A DNA stretch of 64,000 nt from Clostridiaceae bacterium Marseille-Q4143 (GTDB taxonomy: Bacteria; Bacillota; Clostridia; Lachnospirales; Lachnospiraceae), in assembly GCA_018228645.1 (NCBI GenBank), contig CP073693.1:2490416-2554415 (forward strand). The letters run 5' to 3'. Every line of letters begins with the position of its first letter. Position 1 is the stretch's first letter. Of this stretch, positions 38,491 through 46,652 are shown one piece after another. The position numbers and the translations under genes are program-made. A model generated the notes under the pieces. That model had not been told where the DNA came from, did not search any database, and saw only the letters and a list, made by a program, of their open reading frames with translations.

Positions 38491-38922
38491 ATGGGGAAAA
38501 TGTTGCTGTTGTCATTTGAAAATAGTGAAGATGATGTTATTAGCGAGATATTAAGCATATTAGAAAATAAGCAAATGAAAATATGTGAAAATAAGAACAT
38601 AAAAAAATGCTTAGAATTTCAGGGATTAACAATAAATGCTGAAAGACGGTTGGCAGTAAAAGGAAACAAAGAAATAGAATTTACTTTTACGGAATTTGAA
38701 ATTCTTTTACTGTTAGCGCAAAATGCTGGAATGGTATTTAGCAAGGAGACAATATATAATATTGTTTGGAAAGAGCCATATTTTGGTGATTATAATATTG
38801 TCATGAGCCATATCCGCAACCTGCGTGGAAAAATAGAAGATAATCCAAGTAAACCGATTTACATACAGACTGTATGGGGAGTAGGGTATCGCTTCAATAA
38901 AAATTTAAGCAGTGGTCTGTAA
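38491..38922 (+). CDS. stand-alone OmpR-type winged-helix regulator
   Basis: A 143-residue protein; ATG 38491 has GGTGGA upstream. It has a C-terminal OmpR/PhoB DNA-binding wing (FTEFEILLLLAQNAGMVFSK, then VMSHIRNLRGKIED and YIQTVWGVGYRFN). The N-terminal 40 residues are too short for a receiver domain, and no phosphoacceptor Asp site is evident. It is divergent from blaI, sharing their intergenic operators, and so is probably part of the same circuit. Confidence 0.78.
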   Translation: MGKMLLLSFENSEDDVISEILSILENKQMKICENKNIKKCLEFQGLTINAERRLAVKGNKEIEFTFTEFEILLLLAQNAGMVFSKETIYNIVWKEPYFGDYNIVMSHIRNLRGKIEDNPSKPIYIQTVWGVGYRFNKNLSSGL

Positions 38923-38944
38923 GTTATAGTCCAGATCACTGCTT
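38907..38944. terminator. bidirectional terminator
   Basis: AAGCAGTGGTCTG and CAGATCACTGCTT pair with one mismatch and run into ATTTTTC. It lies between converging genes. Confidence 0.8.
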
Positions 38945-39200
38945 ATTTTTCTTTTTTAACACCCAAGAGATATTCACAAGATACATAAAAAAATTCTGCC
39001 AGAGCCACTACTTCATAATCCGGTACAAAGCGTGTCCCTTGTTCAATGCGTAATACAGTCAAATCACTAAATTCATATCCGGCAAGCTGGAGTTGTTCAG
39101 CTAATGCTTTTTGTGATATGTGCTTTTCGGTTCGTAATTCTTTTACACGTTGTCCAATAAGGTTTTTGGAATTTTTTTCTTTATTCCAGTAAATCTTCAT
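38943..39200 (-). CDS. XRE-family helix-turn-helix regulator
   Basis: An 85-residue protein with a Cro/CI helix-turn-helix (ISQKALAEQLQLAGYEFSDL, then VLRIEQGTRFVPDYEVVALA). It probably represses its own promoter through the ACTTC-type repeats found just upstream. It marks the return to element backbone genes after the bla-like island. Confidence 0.78.
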   Translation of the reverse strand: MKIYWNKEKNSKNLIGQRVKELRTEKHISQKALAEQLQLAGYEFSDLTVLRIEQGTRFVPDYEVVALAEFFYVSCEYLLGVKKEK

Positions 39201-39210
39201 TCAAATACCA

Positions 39211-39285
39211 ACTTTCTAAAGATGAAGTGCTACATGATTGATTTTACGGAATAATGTTGATAATATACTTCTAAAGATGAAGTAT
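39211..39285. promoter_or_regulatory. repeated operator upstream of the XRE gene
   Basis: ATACTTC-TAAAGAT-GAAGTAT (39265-39285) is a perfect 7-bp inverted repeat. A second, imperfect copy (ACTTTCTAAAGATGAAGT) lies at 39211-39228, next to the start codon. Two spaced copies suggest autoregulation by the XRE protein. Confidence 0.6.
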
Positions 39286-39370
39286 AAGAAAATAAATTTA
39301 TTTGATGTAATCTTGGGATTGATAATACTGACTGCAAAATGCAATACTTATATGGAAAGGTGGATACAAA

Positions 39371-39706
39371 ATGAACGAAGTATTTGAAACAGTAGCAGAG
39401 GTATTGGAGGAACTTAGAAGCGAAGCAGAAGAACGAGAGTATTCTGTTCACACAAACGAATCGGAAAATGCAGATAAAGCATTGAAAAAGGCGAATCGGG
39501 AATATGAAACGGTGTTGGCTGAGCTTTCTGCAGAGCACAGAGAATTTTTCGAAAATTATATGGATATAGTGGATCACGCTCATTTTCAAGAAGAACAAAG
39601 AGCCTACTATCAGGGGATGGTAGATGTAATGCAGATATTTGACGGACTGGGGATTTTAAAGGAAAGAAACAAAGTGAAAGAAGTGCTTATGCATATCAAA
39701 GAATAG
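39371..39706 (+). CDS. conserved small conjugative-element protein
   Basis: A 111-residue acidic helical protein with no motif known to me, preceded by GGAAAGG about 12 bases upstream. The sequence runs NEVFETVAEVLEELRSEAEE and then a second helical half. It sits among regulatory genes of the element's right part. The function is unknown. Confidence 0.6.
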   Translation: MNEVFETVAEVLEELRSEAEEREYSVHTNESENADKALKKANREYETVLAELSAEHREFFENYMDIVDHAHFQEEQRAYYQGMVDVMQIFDGLGILKERNKVKEVLMHIKE

Positions 39707-39710
39707 TTCA

Positions 39711-39753
39711 AACAGGGTGGATGGCTTACCAGGAAGCTGACCACCCTGTTTTT
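39711..39753 (+). terminator. intrinsic terminator
   Basis: AACAGGGTGG (39711-39720) and CCACCCTGTT (39741-39750) followed by TTT and C. Confidence 0.8.
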
Positions 39754-39800
39754 CTTCAGAATAATTCAGAAATAATCCAGAAAAAATCGAAATCTTTCTG

Positions 39801-40151
39801 CTATTCTGTCTCATGGGTTTTATATGTACGAAGATAGGCTTCCACAAGTGCAAGAATAGTGGTGATCTGATCGTCCGTACATTCTGAAAGATAAACCAGT
39901 AGCCTTTGGTAATCCAGATTATCGGTTGGAGCTGCCGGATAAAAAAACGGATCGGCAGAGATATGTAAAGCACGAATGAGTTGTCCGAGTTTTTCAAGAC
40001 TTGGAACATTGCCATGATTTTCAATCTCTTTGATATATCTTGATGAGACACCGGATTTTTCGGATAACTCATCATAAGTCAGCTTTTGGTCTAATCTGGC
40101 TTTCTTCAGGCGAAAACCCATGTCTTTATCAATTTTCTTAGATTTAGCCAT
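39801..40151 (-). CDS. XRE-family regulator of the element
   Basis: ATG 40151 is chosen (GGAGG 8 bases upstream). The 116-residue protein has an N-terminal Cro/CI helix-turn-helix (LTYDELSEKSGVSSRYIKEI, NHGNVPSLEKLGQLIRAL) and a C-terminal helical tail, like the conserved immunity-type regulators of Tn916-like elements. A large inverted repeat lies in its promoter region. Confidence 0.8.
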   Translation of the reverse strand: MAKSKKIDKDMGFRLKKARLDQKLTYDELSEKSGVSSRYIKEIENHGNVPSLEKLGQLIRALHISADPFFYPAAPTDNLDYQRLLVYLSECTDDQITTILALVEAYLRTYKTHETE

Positions 40152-40166
40152 ATCATGCACCTCCGT

Positions 40167-40220
40167 ATATAGTGTATAGTTCACCATTTAAAAAGAAAAT
40201 GAACTAATAACGCACTATAT
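40167..40220. promoter_or_regulatory. large inverted operator at the XRE promoter
   Basis: ATATAGTG...AGTTCA on the left and TGAACT...CACTATAT on the right form two nested pairs of arms over 54 bases, a plausible double site for the divergently placed XRE regulator. Confidence 0.6.
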
Positions 40221-40676
40221 CAGAGGGATATAATGCACTTAAATAAAATAAGTAACTTTGGATATTGCATATAAAAAAACGCAGTATTCAAAGGTTTTTT
40301 CTCATGTTTTTATCCTTTGAATGTGTTTGGGAGAGTTATGGATTCTGAACCGTTGAAAGGATATTTTTGTATTTGGAAAATATTATCCTGCCTATTGCGT
40401 GGAAGGATAGGTAAATAGGTCACATTTTAAGTAATGTGGCAAATTCTACAATTGAAAGTGCATTATATACACTCGTAAAATGTGGAGAAAATTTAATATT
40501 AGCTATAAACAGCGTCCTGTGGGTATGTGCCCATAAGGGCGTTTTTTATATACAGAAAAATTTTTCTAAAAATTTTTCAATCCACCCGAACATCTCCCCA
40601 GTTTCATTTGGGAGATACACCGGAAGGGAAAAAAGGCAAAAGCCTTGGCATTCGGAACGGGAGGAGGTGAACTCGT
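40221..40676 (+). other. leader region with attenuator-type hairpin before the sigma gene
   Basis: About 455 bases without a convincing gene. At 40513-40547, CGTCCT and AGGGCG flank an inner TGGG/CCCA stem, followed by TTTTTT: an intrinsic terminator 130 bases before the sigma-like gene. Read-through from the XRE side would be needed to express that gene. Confidence 0.55.
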
Positions 40677-41117
40677 ATGGGGCAACCTTCTTCTAAGGAT
40701 GAAATGACTATCCGGCACCAGTTTGACCGGTTATGCCAGATGGCATTAAAAGGCGAAGCTGTAAATTATTACAAACACATGGACTATCGCAGGAAACACG
40801 AAGTTACATTCTCTGAACTGTCGGAAAAGGAGTTGAGCAAGTTATTTACTATGGATGAGTATGGAACAGAATATCATCATTTTGAAGTGCATGGCTATGA
40901 CATTGAAGTGAAAAATACCCTGATTGCTGAAGCTTTGAAGGAACTTACAGAAAGAAAAAGGAATGTTATTTTACTTTCGTATTTTATGGAAATGAGCGAT
41001 GCGGATATTGCAAGAGAAATGAATCTGGTTCGCAGTACCATTCATGAACACAGGACACGCTCACTTGAAATTTTGAAGAAGATTATGGAAGGAATAGCAG
41101 ATGAAAAAGAGGTATAA
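40677..41117 (+). CDS. Tn916 Orf7-like sigma factor
   Basis: A 146-residue sigma-70-like protein: an N-terminal helical part (FDRLCQMALKGEAVNYYKHM) and region 4 with LTERKRNVILLSYFMEMSDA and a recognition helix (ARE...RSTIHEHR). Homologues in Tn916-like elements help activate excision and transfer genes. GGAGGAGG lies 10 bases upstream. It overlaps the next gene by 17 bases. Confidence 0.85.
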   Translation: MGQPSSKDEMTIRHQFDRLCQMALKGEAVNYYKHMDYRRKHEVTFSELSEKELSKLFTMDEYGTEYHHFEVHGYDIEVKNTLIAEALKELTERKRNVILLSYFMEMSDADIAREMNLVRSTIHEHRTRSLEILKKIMEGIADEKEV

Positions 41118-41349
41118 AAGCAGAAATGAGGAAAATTTGTTGCCTTTCCATATTATAAAGGCAGCATCAGAGGGCGATGTAAGTGCCATCAATGCAGTGT
41201 TAAAGCACTATGAGGGATACATAATCAAATTGTCTACCAGAAAGTTATATGACGAAAGTGGACAGGTGCATTACTGCATTGATGAAACGCTACGTCGCAG
41301 ATTGGAAACCAAGCTGATTACAAAAATATTGGCTTTTGAAGTTGCATAG
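41101..41349 (+). CDS. Tn916 Orf8-like helix-turn-helix protein
   Basis: An 82-residue protein with the Orf8-like pattern LPFHIIKAASEGDVSAINAV, then HYEGYI and a C-terminal ETKLITKILAFEV. Its start lies inside the sigma gene, so the two are translationally coupled. In related elements the pair regulates excision. Confidence 0.8.
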   Translation: MKKRYKSRNEENLLPFHIIKAASEGDVSAINAVLKHYEGYIIKLSTRKLYDESGQVHYCIDETLRRRLETKLITKILAFEVA

Positions 41350-41782
41350 CATCCGATCAGAAAATTCCTTTCCTATTCATTGATTGGAAATGATGCAGCG
41401 TTGTACCTTGACAACTGAATATTTTTGCATACAGGACGTGAGGATATGTCGAGCCACTAGGTAGGTTCGCAAAGATGTGCCTGCTCTTTTTAGAGTGAAC
41501 GTGAAGAAGTGTTGAAACATTACATTGAAGCAAAGGTATGGAGCGAGAAAAATCTGACAAAATGTGTGGCAGTAACACAGGGCGATGAAGCATATCTGTA
41601 ATAATGATACTTCCGGATTGTAAAGAGATTTGCAGTCCGGTCAATTTGAATGACGGTGCAAGACCGATGTGGGCAGAGTAATGACCTGCCACCTGTATTG
41701 CATTTTTATCTGCCGATGAGAGCCTGCAATGGTGTGTGGGTTGTCATTGGCAGATAAGGTGCATAATAAGTGAAAGGAGTTT
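41350..41782 (+). other. non-coding region, possible structured RNA
   Basis: About 430 bases without a gene, between orf8-like and the recombinase module. TTATCTGCCGATGA (41706-41719) and TCATTGGCAGATAA (41744-41757) form a 14-bp stem, and GGGCAG/CTGCCA pairings lie just upstream. Similar non-coding stretches occur at this place in relatives of Tn916. I see no T tract or promoter that decides its role. Confidence 0.4.
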
Positions 41783-41959
41783 ATGGTGAACAAAGAAAAA
41801 AGAAATATAAAGCAAAAGAATGATATGGAGCGAATTATTGCGTTAGCACTTGTTAAAAGCCTATATAATCAGGGAAAAATATCTGAGTTTGTTTTTAGAA
41901 ATATCAGAAGTGACACAGAGAAGAAAGTTTCGCTTGAAAATAGGGACTATCTATGTTAA
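41783..41959 (+). CDS. small SHOCT-like protein upstream of the recombinase
   Basis: A 58-residue basic protein; AAAGGAG lies 6 bases before ATG 41783. The central part IIALALVKSLYNQGKISEFV resembles the short SHOCT-type helical motif often found in proteins just upstream of large serine recombinases. Possibly a recombination directionality or regulatory factor, by position only. Confidence 0.55.
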   Translation: MVNKEKRNIKQKNDMERIIALALVKSLYNQGKISEFVFRNIRSDTEKKVSLENRDYLC

Positions 41960-42006
41960 TATAAAAACGTAGAAACAATGTAGGAAAAATAAAAGAGGAG
42001 AATACG

Positions 42007-43809
42007 ATGAAGGAGAGATTAGTTGCAATATATGCACGAGTGTCTACTGAGCATGAAGCACAAATATCAGCTTTGGAAAACCAAGTGCAGTATTACGATA
42101 ATTTATTCCAATATCATCCTGAATGGAAATTATACAAGAGATACATTGATGAAGGTATTACGGGAACATCCGTTAATAAAAGACAGAGTTTCCTCGAAAT
42201 GATGGAAGATGCTAAAAATGGAGCATTTGATCTCATTGTTACCAGAGAGGTTTCTCGTTTTGCCAGAAATACTGTTGATACGTTACAACAGACAAGAACG
42301 TTGAAAAAATATGGTGTAGAAGTATATTTTACTGAAGACAATATTTGGACAATGAATGATGAGGATGGCGAGCTTCGATTGACTATTATGGCAACACTTG
42401 CTCAGAACGAGAGTAAAAAAACATCAGTTCGAGTAAAGGCGGGGCAGAAGATTTCCTTCCAAAATGGTGTTATATATGGAAATGGAAATATTTTGGGGTA
42501 TGATAAAGTAGGAAAAGATTTTATCATTAACGAAGAGCAAGCCAAAACTGTTCGCATGATTTATGATATGTATTTAGATGGTATGGGAATGCGAAAAATT
42601 CAATTCGCACTCGAAGCGGCAGGGAGAAAGACTTCAACTGGATTGACACATTGGTATTCATCTTATATAAGTAGGATATTGAATAATCCATTTTATTGTG
42701 GAATTATATTATATAGGAAAGAATACGTTCCGGATTATCTGGAGCAAAAGAAGGTTAAGAATTGGGGAGAAGTAGAGCAAATTGCAGTAGAAGGTTCACA
42801 TGAGCCTATTGTTACTAAAGAAGAATTTGAAAAAGTAAGAAAAATGCTTGATTCTAAATCATTTTCTGTTAATAATAGAGGACGCAGGGGAAAGCATAAA
42901 GCCAATGATGTTTGGTGCAGAAAGTTGAAATGCTATTGTGGAGCATCTATGAATAGGCGGGTTTGGCGCAGAGTAAATGGCATTCCACAGTATTGTTATC
43001 AATGCTATTCACAGGTGAGAACTGGAAGTATTGCCACTCGAAAAAAGAAAGGACTTGATTTAGAAGGTATCTGTGATACACCGATGGTTCCGGGATGGAA
43101 ATTGGGGGCAATGGCAGATATAATCTTTCAGAAGTTTTGGCAAGACAGAAATGGAATTATAGAAATCGCAAATGAAATGCTGGAAGAACACTTTAAAGAT
43201 GATAGGGATATTGATTTTCAAAGTGAGATAGAAGAAACGCAGCGAAAGATTGCGATTATAGATAAGAAATTCGATAATCTGGTTGATATGAGAATGGCAG
43301 GGGAAATCGACAAAGCAAAATTCGACGAGAAGAAAAAGAGCTTGTTTGAGGAAAAAGAAAAGTGGCAGAAAATGCTACAGTCATATCAGATAGACGAAGA
43401 AGTTTCGGATGAAGAATATGATCAACGCTTACAGGTATTAAAGTATGGGTTGGAACAGAATTTTAATTTCTCAACACATAGCATACCTGAAGAAGTGATA
43501 GATGCTTTTGTAAAGGAAATAATCGTATATCCAGACTGTTTTGTATGGAAATTGAATATAGTCGATGATGACTTGAAATTACAGGTCGAGGGTCGAAAAA
43601 ATGATCCAACAGTTAGCCTGATCGAGAGTCCTACAACTGGCAATGGCAGCACAGGCAGCGATAAGCAAAGCACACAAATAGAAAATGCTGTATTTATGGG
43701 AAGTTACAATATTCCAAGGAATTATATGAAGACAGCCTTAGAGTATTATTATAGTGAACAAAATTTCAATCTTCCTAACAGCATGAAAATAAAGTTATAT
43801 TTAGTTTAG
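42007..43809 (+). CDS. large serine recombinase of the conjugative element
   Basis: A 600-residue recombinase: N-terminal catalytic domain beginning VAIYARVS (Ser13 probable nucleophile), TREVSRFARN, a recombinase domain, a Cys-containing zinc segment (CRKLKCYCGA ... CYQCY), and a coiled coil. It is only distantly related to the recombinase at 17603. As the last gene of the conjugative region it is the likely integrase for the outer element. AGAGGAG lies upstream. Confidence 0.88.
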   Translation: MKERLVAIYARVSTEHEAQISALENQVQYYDNLFQYHPEWKLYKRYIDEGITGTSVNKRQSFLEMMEDAKNGAFDLIVTREVSRFARNTVDTLQQTRTLKKYGVEVYFTEDNIWTMNDEDGELRLTIMATLAQNESKKTSVRVKAGQKISFQNGVIYGNGNILGYDKVGKDFIINEEQAKTVRMIYDMYLDGMGMRKIQFALEAAGRKTSTGLTHWYSSYISRILNNPFYCGIILYRKEYVPDYLEQKKVKNWGEVEQIAVEGSHEPIVTKEEFEKVRKMLDSKSFSVNNRGRRGKHKANDVWCRKLKCYCGASMNRRVWRRVNGIPQYCYQCYSQVRTGSIATRKKKGLDLEGICDTPMVPGWKLGAMADIIFQKFWQDRNGIIEIANEMLEEHFKDDRDIDFQSEIEETQRKIAIIDKKFDNLVDMRMAGEIDKAKFDEKKKSLFEEKEKWQKMLQSYQIDEEVSDEEYDQRLQVLKYGLEQNFNFSTHSIPEEVIDAFVKEIIVYPDCFVWKLNIVDDDLKLQVEGRKNDPTVSLIESPTTGNGSTGSDKQSTQIENAVFMGSYNIPRNYMKTALEYYYSEQNFNLPNSMKIKLYLV

Positions 43810-43840
43810 GGAGTGGGGTGTTTTCTACTCCCTAAATTTT
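43805..43840 (+). terminator. terminator overlapping the recombinase stop codon
   Basis: TTTAGGGAGT (43805-43814) pairs with ACTCCCTAAA (43827-43836), followed by TTTT. The element's right end probably lies near here. Confidence 0.7.
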
Positions 43841-43899
43841 ATTAAAAAAACAAATTAAACATCCATTAGATGTACCTAGAAAACATTAATGGAATAATT

Positions 43900-44001
43900 A
43901 TGGCAAGAAAACCTAAAGATGTCTATTCAAGAATTGCAGAAAAAAAGTTAAAGAGATTACAGAAATCCAGCACCTACTCTTGCAGTGAAGAGGTTTATTG
44001 A
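43900..44001 (+). pseudogene. remnant of a small helical protein gene
   Basis: A 33-residue frame beginning MARKPKDVYSRIAEKKLKRL. The start resembles small coiled-coil proteins beginning MARKPK common in clostridial prophages and elements, then the frame quickly ends. There is no ribosome binding site, so it is more likely a fragment at the former attachment site than a gene. Confidence 0.3.
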
Positions 44002-44065
44002 TTATCTGGAATATAGATAAAACTGTATTTTTTATGTGTGTGATACCCAAAAGAAAATAGAAAAG

Positions 44066-44119
44066 TTGCTTTTCAGAAAAGGAAATGTTATACTAAAAAA
44101 AATACTTTAATAAAGTATT
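44066..44119 (+). promoter_or_regulatory. promoter and palindromic operator of the ROK gene
   Basis: TTGCTT (44066-44071), 17-base spacer, TATACT (44089-44094). A perfect 19-bp palindrome AATACTTTAATAAAGTATT (44101-44119) covers the transcription start. A related sequence precedes the dehydrogenase gene, so both are likely bound by the ROK protein. Confidence 0.75.
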
Positions 44120-44130
44120 GGTGGTGCGGT

Positions 44131-45258
44131 ATGGGAATAAAACAGGCAACGAATATGGAAGTTAAAAAAAATAACAGGAACCGTGTTTTTCGATATATTT
44201 GTAAACACGGGACGGTTTCTAATCCGGATATTTCCTATAGTATGAAAATGAGTCTGCCTACAGTAACGCAGATTACAAAAGAACTGATCGAGAAGGGATT
44301 CATTGCGGAAAGCGGAGAATTGGATTCTACTGGAGGAAGGCGTGCAAAAGCGTTAACAGCTGTGGTCAATGTAAGGCAGGCTGTCGGGGTGGATATTACA
44401 AAAAATCATGTTAGTTTTGTACTTACAAATCTTACGGGCGGAATTTTAAAGTATCTGCGTATTGTTCTCCCATATGCAAATGAAGAAGCATATTATCAAA
44501 AAGTAAATGAGGAGATGGAAAAATTTTTGGATGAAAGCAATGCTGACCGTAATAAGATTCTGGGGATAGGTATTTCTTTTCCGGGAATTGTGGATTTAGA
44601 GAGGAAGCTGATCACATATTCTCATGCTCTTGGTGTAAGAATGCTGCCTTTTGGTTCGGTAAGCCGTTTTTTTCATTATCCATGCATTTTTTTGAATGAT
44701 GCAAATGCGGGAGCCTATGCGGAAGGAATGTATTCTGATGAAAAGGAACGTTTTTTTTACATTTCTCTGAGCAATACAGTTGGAGGAGCTGTTTTTGACC
44801 ATGACAGACTGATTCAGGGAGATCATTTCCGCACAGGAGAAGTGGGACATATGACGGTAATCCCAGATGGGAAGAGATGTTACTGTGGAAAAAAGGGATG
44901 TCTGGATGCCTATTGCAGTGCATTAAATTTGTCAGAACTAGCAGACGGAAAGCTGGAACGGTTTTTTGAACTGCTGGAGAAAAAAGACCCGAAGATGGAA
45001 AGCTTATGGGATTCCTATACAAATTTTTTGGCAGTAGCATTGAATAATATCCATATGGTTCTGGATTGCAATATTATCCTTGGCGGATATGTGGGAAGCT
45101 ATGCAGAGCCTTATATGTCGGATATATGGAGGAAAGCATCGGAGCGGGATACATTTGCAGATGACGAGAGATTTGTAGAGAGCTGCAGATACGGTATCGG
45201 AGCGGCAGCTCTTGGAGCGGCATTGGAAGTAATTGAAAATTTTGTAAAAGAGATATAA
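44131..45258 (+). CDS. ROK-family transcriptional repressor
   Basis: A 375-residue ROK protein: an N-terminal winged helix (DISYSMKMSLPTVTQITKEL) followed by the sugar-kinase-like fold with GISFPGIVD, NDANAGAYAEG, and the zinc motif CYCGKKGCLDAYC. Of the XylR/NagC type, it probably senses a sugar or polyol and controls the dehydrogenase and transporter downstream. GGTGGT is a modest ribosome binding site. Confidence 0.85.
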   Translation: MGIKQATNMEVKKNNRNRVFRYICKHGTVSNPDISYSMKMSLPTVTQITKELIEKGFIAESGELDSTGGRRAKALTAVVNVRQAVGVDITKNHVSFVLTNLTGGILKYLRIVLPYANEEAYYQKVNEEMEKFLDESNADRNKILGIGISFPGIVDLERKLITYSHALGVRMLPFGSVSRFFHYPCIFLNDANAGAYAEGMYSDEKERFFYISLSNTVGGAVFDHDRLIQGDHFRTGEVGHMTVIPDGKRCYCGKKGCLDAYCSALNLSELADGKLERFFELLEKKDPKMESLWDSYTNFLAVALNNIHMVLDCNIILGGYVGSYAEPYMSDIWRKASERDTFADDERFVESCRYGIGAAALGAALEVIENFVKEI

Positions 45259-45382
45259 AGCAAAGAAAATGTCTGTATGGGAGGCTTCAGAAATGAGGTC
45301 TCTTTTTTTGTGCGATTTTATCAAAATGAAGGAAGTGGTTTTGGATGTATTGACGAAATGATGGGTTATTAGAACGAAGATA

Positions 45383-45442
45383 TTGACAAAAGTGCATTGT
45401 AAATATAAAATAAAGACATAATAAAACTATTTAATAAAGTAT
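45383..45442 (+). promoter_or_regulatory. dehydrogenase promoter with ROK-type half operator
   Basis: TTGACA (45383-45388) is followed by TATAAA after 15 bases. TTTAATAAAGTAT, identical to the right part of the ROK palindrome, lies at 45430-45442. Confidence 0.6.
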
Positions 45443-45475
45443 AAAACAAAGATAATACAAAAGGAGGATAAAAAG

Positions 45476-46531
45476 ATGGAAGGAAAAATGAAAGTTGCAG
45501 TCATGCTGGGAATTGGAAAGATGGGATTTGAAGAGCGTGATATTCCTAAAGTGAAAGAGAACGAGGTATTAGTAAAGCTGGAATATGTAGGAATCTGCGG
45601 AAGTGATCTGCATTATTATGAAACCGGAGCGATTGGTGACTATGTAGTGGAGCCTCCATTTGTGCTGGGACATGAACCGGGAGGAACAGTTGTTGAGGTT
45701 GGTAAAAATGTAAAGAATCTGAAGGTCGGGGACAGAGTGGCTTTAGAGCCGGGAAAGACCTGCGGACATTGTGAATTTTGTAAAACAGGACGTTATAATC
45801 TGTGCCCGGATGTAGTGTTCTTTGCGACACCTCCGGTAGATGGAGTGTTCCAGGAGTATGTTGCTCATGAAGCAGCTCTGTGCTTTAAGTTGCCGGATAA
45901 TGTAAGCACATTAGAGGGCGCTTTGATAGAGCCATTGGCTGTGGGCTTCCATGCGGCTATTCAGGGAGATGCACATCTTGGTCAGAGAGCTGTTGTTATG
46001 GGAGCCGGATGTATTGGTCTTGTTTCCATGATGGCGCTGAAGGCAAGAGGTGTATCGGAAGTATATGTAGTGGATATTATGGAGAAGCGGCTTGATAAGG
46101 CATTGGAATTAGGCGCTACAGGGGTAATCAACGGAGCGAAGGAGGATGTACTGGAAAAAGTAAATGAGCTGACAGATGGAGCTGGCATGGACTTGGTAAT
46201 TGAGACAGCAGGAACGGAAATTACGACAAGACAGGCAATTCACATGGCTAAGAAGGGTTCCAATATCGTTCTTGTAGGATACAGCAAAAGCGGCGAAATG
46301 ACGCTTCCCATGAGTCTTGTACTGGATAAAGAGCTGACATTTAAGACTGTATTCCGGTATCGTCATATTTATCCGATAGCGATCGATGCAGTTGCGGCAG
46401 GAAAAGTAAACCTGAAAGGGATTGTAACAGATATTTTTGGACTGGATGAGGCACAGAAAGCGATGGATTACAGCGTGAACAATAAAGCAGATATTGTAAA
46501 AGCCGTTATTCAAATTGAACAGGAGAAATAA
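45476..46531 (+). CDS. zinc-dependent polyol dehydrogenase (sorbitol/xylitol type)
   Basis: A 351-residue MDR-family alcohol dehydrogenase with catalytic zinc residues in GICGSDLHYY and GHEP, structural zinc Cys CGHCEFCKTGRYNLC, and Rossmann motif GAGCIG. The length and IEPLAVG signature match sorbitol dehydrogenase (L-iditol 2-dehydrogenase), converting a polyol to its ketose with NAD. The exact substrate is not certain. It has a strong AAGGAGG and forms a small operon with the transporter. Confidence 0.85.
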   Translation: MEGKMKVAVMLGIGKMGFEERDIPKVKENEVLVKLEYVGICGSDLHYYETGAIGDYVVEPPFVLGHEPGGTVVEVGKNVKNLKVGDRVALEPGKTCGHCEFCKTGRYNLCPDVVFFATPPVDGVFQEYVAHEAALCFKLPDNVSTLEGALIEPLAVGFHAAIQGDAHLGQRAVVMGAGCIGLVSMMALKARGVSEVYVVDIMEKRLDKALELGATGVINGAKEDVLEKVNELTDGAGMDLVIETAGTEITTRQAIHMAKKGSNIVLVGYSKSGEMTLPMSLVLDKELTFKTVFRYRHIYPIAIDAVAAGKVNLKGIVTDIFGLDEAQKAMDYSVNNKADIVKAVIQIEQEK

Positions 46532-46544
46532 GAAAGAATGATGC

Positions 46545-46582
46545 GGTATCTGCCCATACCTGACAGAGGTATGGCAGATACC
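46545..46582 (+). repeat. strong hairpin between dehydrogenase and transporter
   Basis: GGTATCTGCCCATACCT and AGGTATGGCAGATACC pair almost completely, with one bulged C. There is no T tract, so it probably tunes mRNA stability or expression ratio rather than terminating. Confidence 0.6.
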
Positions 46583-46652
46583 AAAATAGGAATTATGGTT
46601 AAGGAAAAGGTATAATGTGGTCAATATTTATAAATGACAAGGGGGTATTGCA

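Noticed and set aside
39230..39598. A minus-strand frame of 122 codons
   Set aside because: It is opposite a better-supported gene, has no binding site, and is rich in Cys, Phe and His as expected from antisense of helical coding sequence.
40436..40696. An 86-codon frame before the sigma-like gene
   Set aside because: No ribosome binding site, GTG start, odd composition, and it overlaps the attenuator hairpin and the real gene start.
41350..41700. A tRNA or rRNA fragment in the non-coding block
   Set aside because: I found no cloverleaf or conserved rRNA segment by eye.
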